NCBI GenBank assembly: GCA_947627245.1
Contig: CANQVH010000030.1
Coordinates: forward strand, 1-41,483
Source: an uncultured Lachnospiraceae bacterium
Lineage (GTDB): Bacteria > Bacillota > Clostridia > Lachnospirales > Lachnospiraceae
Length of the DNA: 41,483 nucleotides
Direction: 5' to 3'
The notes under the pieces were generated by a model that saw nothing but the letters and a program-made list of their open reading frames with translations, was not told the DNA's origin and made no database searches. Of this stretch, positions 38,130 to 41,483 are shown in pieces. The position numbers and the translations under genes are program-made. Position 1 is the first letter of the stretch, and every line of letters begins with the position of its first letter.

Positions 38130-38597
38130 ATGAGCATAATCAAAAAATCTGTCACTATTATACTATGGGGATTGCTTGTAATTGTTGGGAGCATTGTCTT
38201 GTCTAACTTAGCTCATGGCATGGGAGGGAACGCAACAGAAGCGTGGCTATTTGTCAAAAGTCTATGTGTTGGCTCTACTTTGTTTTGGTGTGTAGGTATT
38301 CTGCTTCTGCTTCAGGTAGTGTTTATTAACCTTAATGCAGTCAAATATAGGGCAATTATTGTTGCTGTATTGGCTGTCATTGCTTGTATTGTATCTTTTA
38401 TGTTATATAGGGATTTGTCAGGAACTATGGCAGCGTATAAGCAAATTGTACTTGATACGGATGGTATACCAGAAATAGGTATGGCAGTGTATAATTACAG
38501 GAAGTACATTTTACTTTATTCGATAATCTCTTCAGTGTTGGCGATTATCAATCCAATCATCCTTTTAGTCATAGGGAGAGAAAATAGTAAAAAATAA
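38130..38597 (+). CDS. Four-helix membrane protein, unknown function
   Basis: 155 residues with four hydrophobic segments (about 8-28, 46-66, 72-92, 124-147). GAGGTAACGG lies before the ATG. It lies 5 bp after the small acidic protein gene. No motif identifies it; a role in the mobile element, such as immunity or mating, cannot be decided from sequence. Confidence 0.68.
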   Translation: MSIIKKSVTIILWGLLVIVGSIVLSNLAHGMGGNATEAWLFVKSLCVGSTLFWCVGILLLLQVVFINLNAVKYRAIIVAVLAVIACIVSFMLYRDLSGTMAAYKQIVLDTDGIPEIGMAVYNYRKYILLYSIISSVLAIINPIILLVIGRENSKK

Positions 38598-38639
38598 TCT
38601 ATTGTGAAAAATTGTAGTCATTTTTTGAATATATTATGA

Positions 38640-38710
38640 CCTTCTTTCTTTTGGTATATTGGGAAATACTGTCGCAAAAGACAGAATATCACAAGAAAGA
38701 AGGTTTTTTT
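38640..38710 (+). promoter_or_regulatory. Terminator-like hairpin hiding the ribosome site of the surface protein gene
   Basis: CCTTCTTTCTT (38640-38650) pairs perfectly with AAGAAAGAAGG (38693-38703), continued by an ATATT/AATAT stem and capped by CTGTC-GCAAAA-GACAG. The 3' arm is the ribosome-binding site (GAAGG), followed by seven T and then the ATG at 38711. The fold could both end transcription and block translation. Confidence 0.75.
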
Positions 38711-40570
38711 ATGAGCAAAGGAAACAATGTGCAAAAGAAAAGGACAGGGAGGCTAAAGAAAAGACTATTAATTGTGTTATTGCTTTTAATGGCATTAATG
38801 AGTAGTTATCCCATTAATGCGGCAACGGATGATGTTGGAGAGCCAACAGTTATTGTCAGTAACTACAAAGAGTTAGAAAAAGCCATAGCAAATGCTTCGG
38901 AAGGTGATGTAATAGGGATAAACGCAGCTATTGAAATGGAAGATGATATTGACTGTGGTGACAGAGTGGCTATCAAACGTATGAGCGGAGATGCCTGTTT
39001 AGTGTTCCACGATTTTCCATATATATCAATCAGAAATATTGTTTTTGATGGCAATGGACAAACTTATGTATCTTCAGTCCCAATGGTTATTTTAAATAAC
39101 ATGGCGAGGACAATAATAATGGATTGTTATTTCCAAAATTGTTATACTGCTGTTTCTGGCGGTGCATTGCAACTAAATAATAGTTGTGCCGAAATGAGAA
39201 ATTGTGATTTTCAATATAACCATGCACTTCAGGGCGGTCATATTTGCATGATAGGGCGGTCAGAGATGCAAATGTATGACTGTGCGCTAAAAGGTGGATA
39301 TGCCAATACAATAGGGGGAGCGATTGCTACTTGCGATTGGTTTTGCACGACGAGTATTTATTCTTCTACATTGACTAACAATACGAGCGGTGTCTGTGGT
39401 GGTGGAATATACAATTCAGGAGATTTCGGGATTTGGGACAGCACAGTGTATAATAATCATTCAAGATGTGGCGCAGATATAGCCAACACGGAAAATGCCA
39501 GACTCCAAATACCAAATCAGGATAGCTTGAAGTTTTACTATAATCAAGTGGGAATATATCCGAAAGGTTGGGTCAATGATTATGATGGCAGTAGTGGGTT
39601 AAAAGCCTATAATATTGATTCGACACAAGAAAACTCGTTAATGAAATTGCTATACACTACAACGCCGCCTGAGCCTGAAACTGAGCCGAAACCAGAGGAA
39701 ACAGAGACAGAGCAAACAGAGGCAGAATCAAAAGAAAAGGAAACAGGGACAGAGAAGCAGCCTGAATCAAAGTCCGAGTCAGAAACAAAAAAGGAATCGG
39801 AAACAGAGACAGAATCAGAGAAGCAGTCTGAAATTGAAACAGAGACTAAGACTGAAACTGAGACTGAGGCAAAGCTGACAGAATCAGAAACAAAAAGAAC
39901 AGAATCCGAAATTGGCACTGAGAAAGATAAGAATATTCCTGAAGAATCTGAATCGGAGAGACTATCAGAACCACATGAGACTATTCCCGATCAATCAGAG
40001 AATCAGTCAAAAATGGATGACTCATTGAAGCAGGAATCAACAGAACCGAATGTGAAAGAGCCTAGTACGCAGGAATCAAGCAAAGTAAATCTGTCAGAGC
40101 AGAAAAAAACTGAAACGGAAGAGAATCATAGTCCTTCAATAAATTCATTTGGAGGGGAGAATACCAGCAGTTCAGGAAGTGATGATTATATCAAAATAAC
40201 AACGGGAGAATATGAAATAAATGGCACGATTTATTATTATAAGAATGGAAGAAAGTACACTGGTAATCGCAAAATAGGTAGATATACTTACTATTATAAA
40301 AAGGGAATAAAGTATACTGGATGGAGAACGATCAAAAAGAAGAAATATTATTATACTGATGGAAAATTGGTAAAAGGCTGGAAAACCATTAAGAAAAAGA
40401 GATATTATTTTAAGAAAGGACTGATGCAGACTGGACAAATCAAGATTAAAGGCAAATACTACTATTTCAATAAAAAAGGAGTCATGCAAAAGAATAAATG
40501 GATTAAGATTAAAGGCTATAAATATTATTTCAACAAAAAAGGTATTCGGACAAAAAAGAAAAGAGCATAA
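38711..40570 (+). CDS. Large surface protein: beta-helix, Glu/Ser/Thr linker, cell-wall-binding repeats
   Basis: 619 residues. A signal peptide (helix about 18-35, ending SSYPINAA) is followed by a right-handed parallel beta-helix (about 40-300) with repeated short turns (GGALQLNNSCAEMRNCDF, GGGIYNSGDFGIWDS), a roughly 190-residue repetitive ETETESE/KSES linker, and a C-terminal set of YYF/YYY..G repeats of the cell-wall/glucan-binding type, here unusually rich in Lys. It probably sits on the cell surface of cells carrying the element. ATG 38711 is chosen because the ribosome site in the hairpin precedes it; the upstream frame crosses the hairpin. Confidence 0.82.
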   Translation: MSKGNNVQKKRTGRLKKRLLIVLLLLMALMSSYPINAATDDVGEPTVIVSNYKELEKAIANASEGDVIGINAAIEMEDDIDCGDRVAIKRMSGDACLVFHDFPYISIRNIVFDGNGQTYVSSVPMVILNNMARTIIMDCYFQNCYTAVSGGALQLNNSCAEMRNCDFQYNHALQGGHICMIGRSEMQMYDCALKGGYANTIGGAIATCDWFCTTSIYSSTLTNNTSGVCGGGIYNSGDFGIWDSTVYNNHSRCGADIANTENARLQIPNQDSLKFYYNQVGIYPKGWVNDYDGSSGLKAYNIDSTQENSLMKLLYTTTPPEPETEPKPEETETEQTEAESKEKETGTEKQPESKSESETKKESETETESEKQSEIETETKTETETEAKLTESETKRTESEIGTEKDKNIPEESESERLSEPHETIPDQSENQSKMDDSLKQESTEPNVKEPSTQESSKVNLSEQKKTETEENHSPSINSFGGENTSSSGSDDYIKITTGEYEINGTIYYYKNGRKYTGNRKIGRYTYYYKKGIKYTGWRTIKKKKYYYTDGKLVKGWKTIKKKRYYFKKGLMQTGQIKIKGKYYYFNKKGVMQKNKWIKIKGYKYYFNKKGIRTKKKRA

Positions 40571-40702
40571 CGGTCTGAAAATAATTGGTTGGGAACAGAT
40601 CAGCTAGGGATACAGCAACGACAACGATTAAAACACTTTTTATATGTAAAATACCCGTACTTTTCAAGAATTGAAATTAATAATTCAATATGGTAAGTAT
40701 AA

Positions 40703-40732
40703 AAAAGAGGGGGGTTTCTTGCCCCCTCTTTT
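40703..40732. terminator. Bidirectional terminator
   Basis: AAAAGAGGGGGG, a six-base loop, and GCCCCCTCTTTT, with A and T tracts on both sides, between the surface protein gene and the converging SprT-like gene. Confidence 0.9.
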
Positions 40733-41384
40733 AGTCTGAGATTATAAAAGGTTTTTTACAATCTCCGCAAACAATATTCAAAATTTTTGTGCTTCTTACG
40801 ATTGCACCGCAGCAAGGACAAGTCCATTTGATACTATTGCCCTTTTTGGGAGTTGTGGGATTGGTAGGTTTTCCGTTTCCGCTTTTCCCTGTCCCGATTC
40901 CTGTGAAGCTGATTCCTGTATATCTACTGCACTTGATTTCTTGTAGATCGTAATTGATACAAAAATCAATCGTTTCTTCTGTCGGACTTGTGATTGTCCA
41001 GCCGTACTTTTCATGGCGGTCAATCTGCAATCCTCTTTCTTCAGCTAATTTTTTAAATTTCATATTATGGTAGATACCTTTGTTTGATGTATCTTTTATA
41101 CCTTTTAGCATGGCGTACAAGTGGCAGCCTTCGTGAATAAGAGTTGCAACTATATTTTCGATAGGGCGGTCAAGGTAATCTGCGCCGAGATTCAGTTCAT
41201 AGCTTGCTTGTCCTCGTTCGTTCTTCCATACTTTAGAAGTGCTTACATGTCCATAAGCTCCGACTGTCGATTGAATTGTGATCGTTGGCATTTCCAGCTC
41301 ATTGTTAAAGTATTCTTGATTTATATATTTGAATACTTTGTTTAGATAGTTGACAGTTCTGCTATAAGTTTGAAGTTCTTTCAT
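40731..41384 (-). CDS. SprT-like zinc metalloprotease-fold protein
   Basis: 217 residues. A SprT-like domain (about 5-130) contains LIHEGCH (His84, Glu85, His88) and a downstream His106 in GIYHNMKF, the third zinc ligand. The C-terminus carries a zinc ribbon (CPCCG, then CGDCKK). Spartan-related proteins bind DNA-protein crosslinks in eukaryotes; bacterial SprT-like genes are frequent on conjugative elements and phages, with unclear function. A TTGACA-like box lies about 40 bp upstream on the minus strand. The last 99 bp of the window show nothing else. Confidence 0.88.
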   Translation of the reverse strand: MKELQTYSRTVNYLNKVFKYINQEYFNNELEMPTITIQSTVGAYGHVSTSKVWKNERGQASYELNLGADYLDRPIENIVATLIHEGCHLYAMLKGIKDTSNKGIYHNMKFKKLAEERGLQIDRHEKYGWTITSPTEETIDFCINYDLQEIKCSRYTGISFTGIGTGKSGNGKPTNPTTPKKGNSIKWTCPCCGAIVRSTKILNIVCGDCKKPFIISD

Positions 41385-41483
41385 AAGGTGTACCCCTTTC
41401 TTTTAAATGGTAGTGTCAAATCCTACCTGTTTTTTTGTTCCAAAATCTAATAAAAACCTCAGTCTTAAGGGAAATCTGCAAAA

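Overview
The window looks like a chromosome segment of a low-to-mid GC Firmicute, most likely a spore-forming Clostridium of the Lachnospiraceae type. This rests on the SAM-I riboswitch on metK, a c-di-GMP-I riboswitch on an exported zinc protease, Firmicute-style promoters and AGGAGG ribosome sites, YesL and YtvI-like membrane proteins, and a Rpn-type nuclease relic. It is an inference from gene content, not a database match.

Layout. 1-1.5 kb: SAM-I riboswitch and metK. 1.7-6.05 kb: a histidine kinase/response regulator pair, a RluA-like pseudouridine synthase and an AI-2E/YtvI-family membrane protein. 6.09-13.6 kb: a complete F1Fo ATP synthase operon (two AtpI/AtpZ-like genes, then a, c, b, delta, alpha, gamma, beta, epsilon) whose c subunit carries the full set of Na+-binding residues. 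13.6-18.9 kb, minus strand: a transglutaminase-like lipoprotein and a small type IV pilus-like cluster (PilC/GspF, four short pilin-like or accessory membrane proteins, PilT) with no assembly ATPase. 18.98-20.2 kb: a c-di-GMP-I riboswitch in front of a secreted protein with an Ig-like domain and a PPEP/lethal-factor-like zinc protease domain. 20.3-27.2 kb: yesL-like gene, ileS and glgP. 27.3-29.8 kb: an AT-richer island with an AbiE-type toxin-antitoxin pair and a broken Rpn-like nuclease. 29.9-35.7 kb: metallophosphoesterase, a cytosolic BMP-family protein with a ParB-like N-terminus, a degenerate LytM (SpoIIQ-like) protein, a GIY-YIG protein, a small metal-binding protein and a secreted coiled-coil protein.

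From about 35.92 kb to the right edge the DNA is AT-rich and belongs to an integrative element. It abuts an 84-bp 3' remnant of a rubrerythrin/NADH-peroxidase gene, begins with a tyrosine integrase preceded by helically phased GGACA repeats, and carries a ribbon-helix-helix regulator, two unknown genes, a large beta-helix surface protein behind a terminator-like hairpin that hides its ribosome site, and a SprT-like metalloprotein.

The most unusual signal is a dispersed 100-150 bp structured element present four times (about 8.02-8.15, 21.22-21.33, 24.51-24.66 and, inverted, 32.67-32.81 kb). All copies share GCAATGAGCCGTGC at the 5' end, a closing GCACGGC-like end, a GAA-capped A/T-rich hairpin near the 3' end, and a central hairpin whose sequence differs in every copy while its pairing is kept. 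Two copies sit right behind promoters (ileS and the BMP gene). Two begin across the stop codon of the upstream gene (atpE, ileS). One copy is flanked by a perfect 15-bp direct repeat. It looks like a mobile or formerly mobile structured RNA element.
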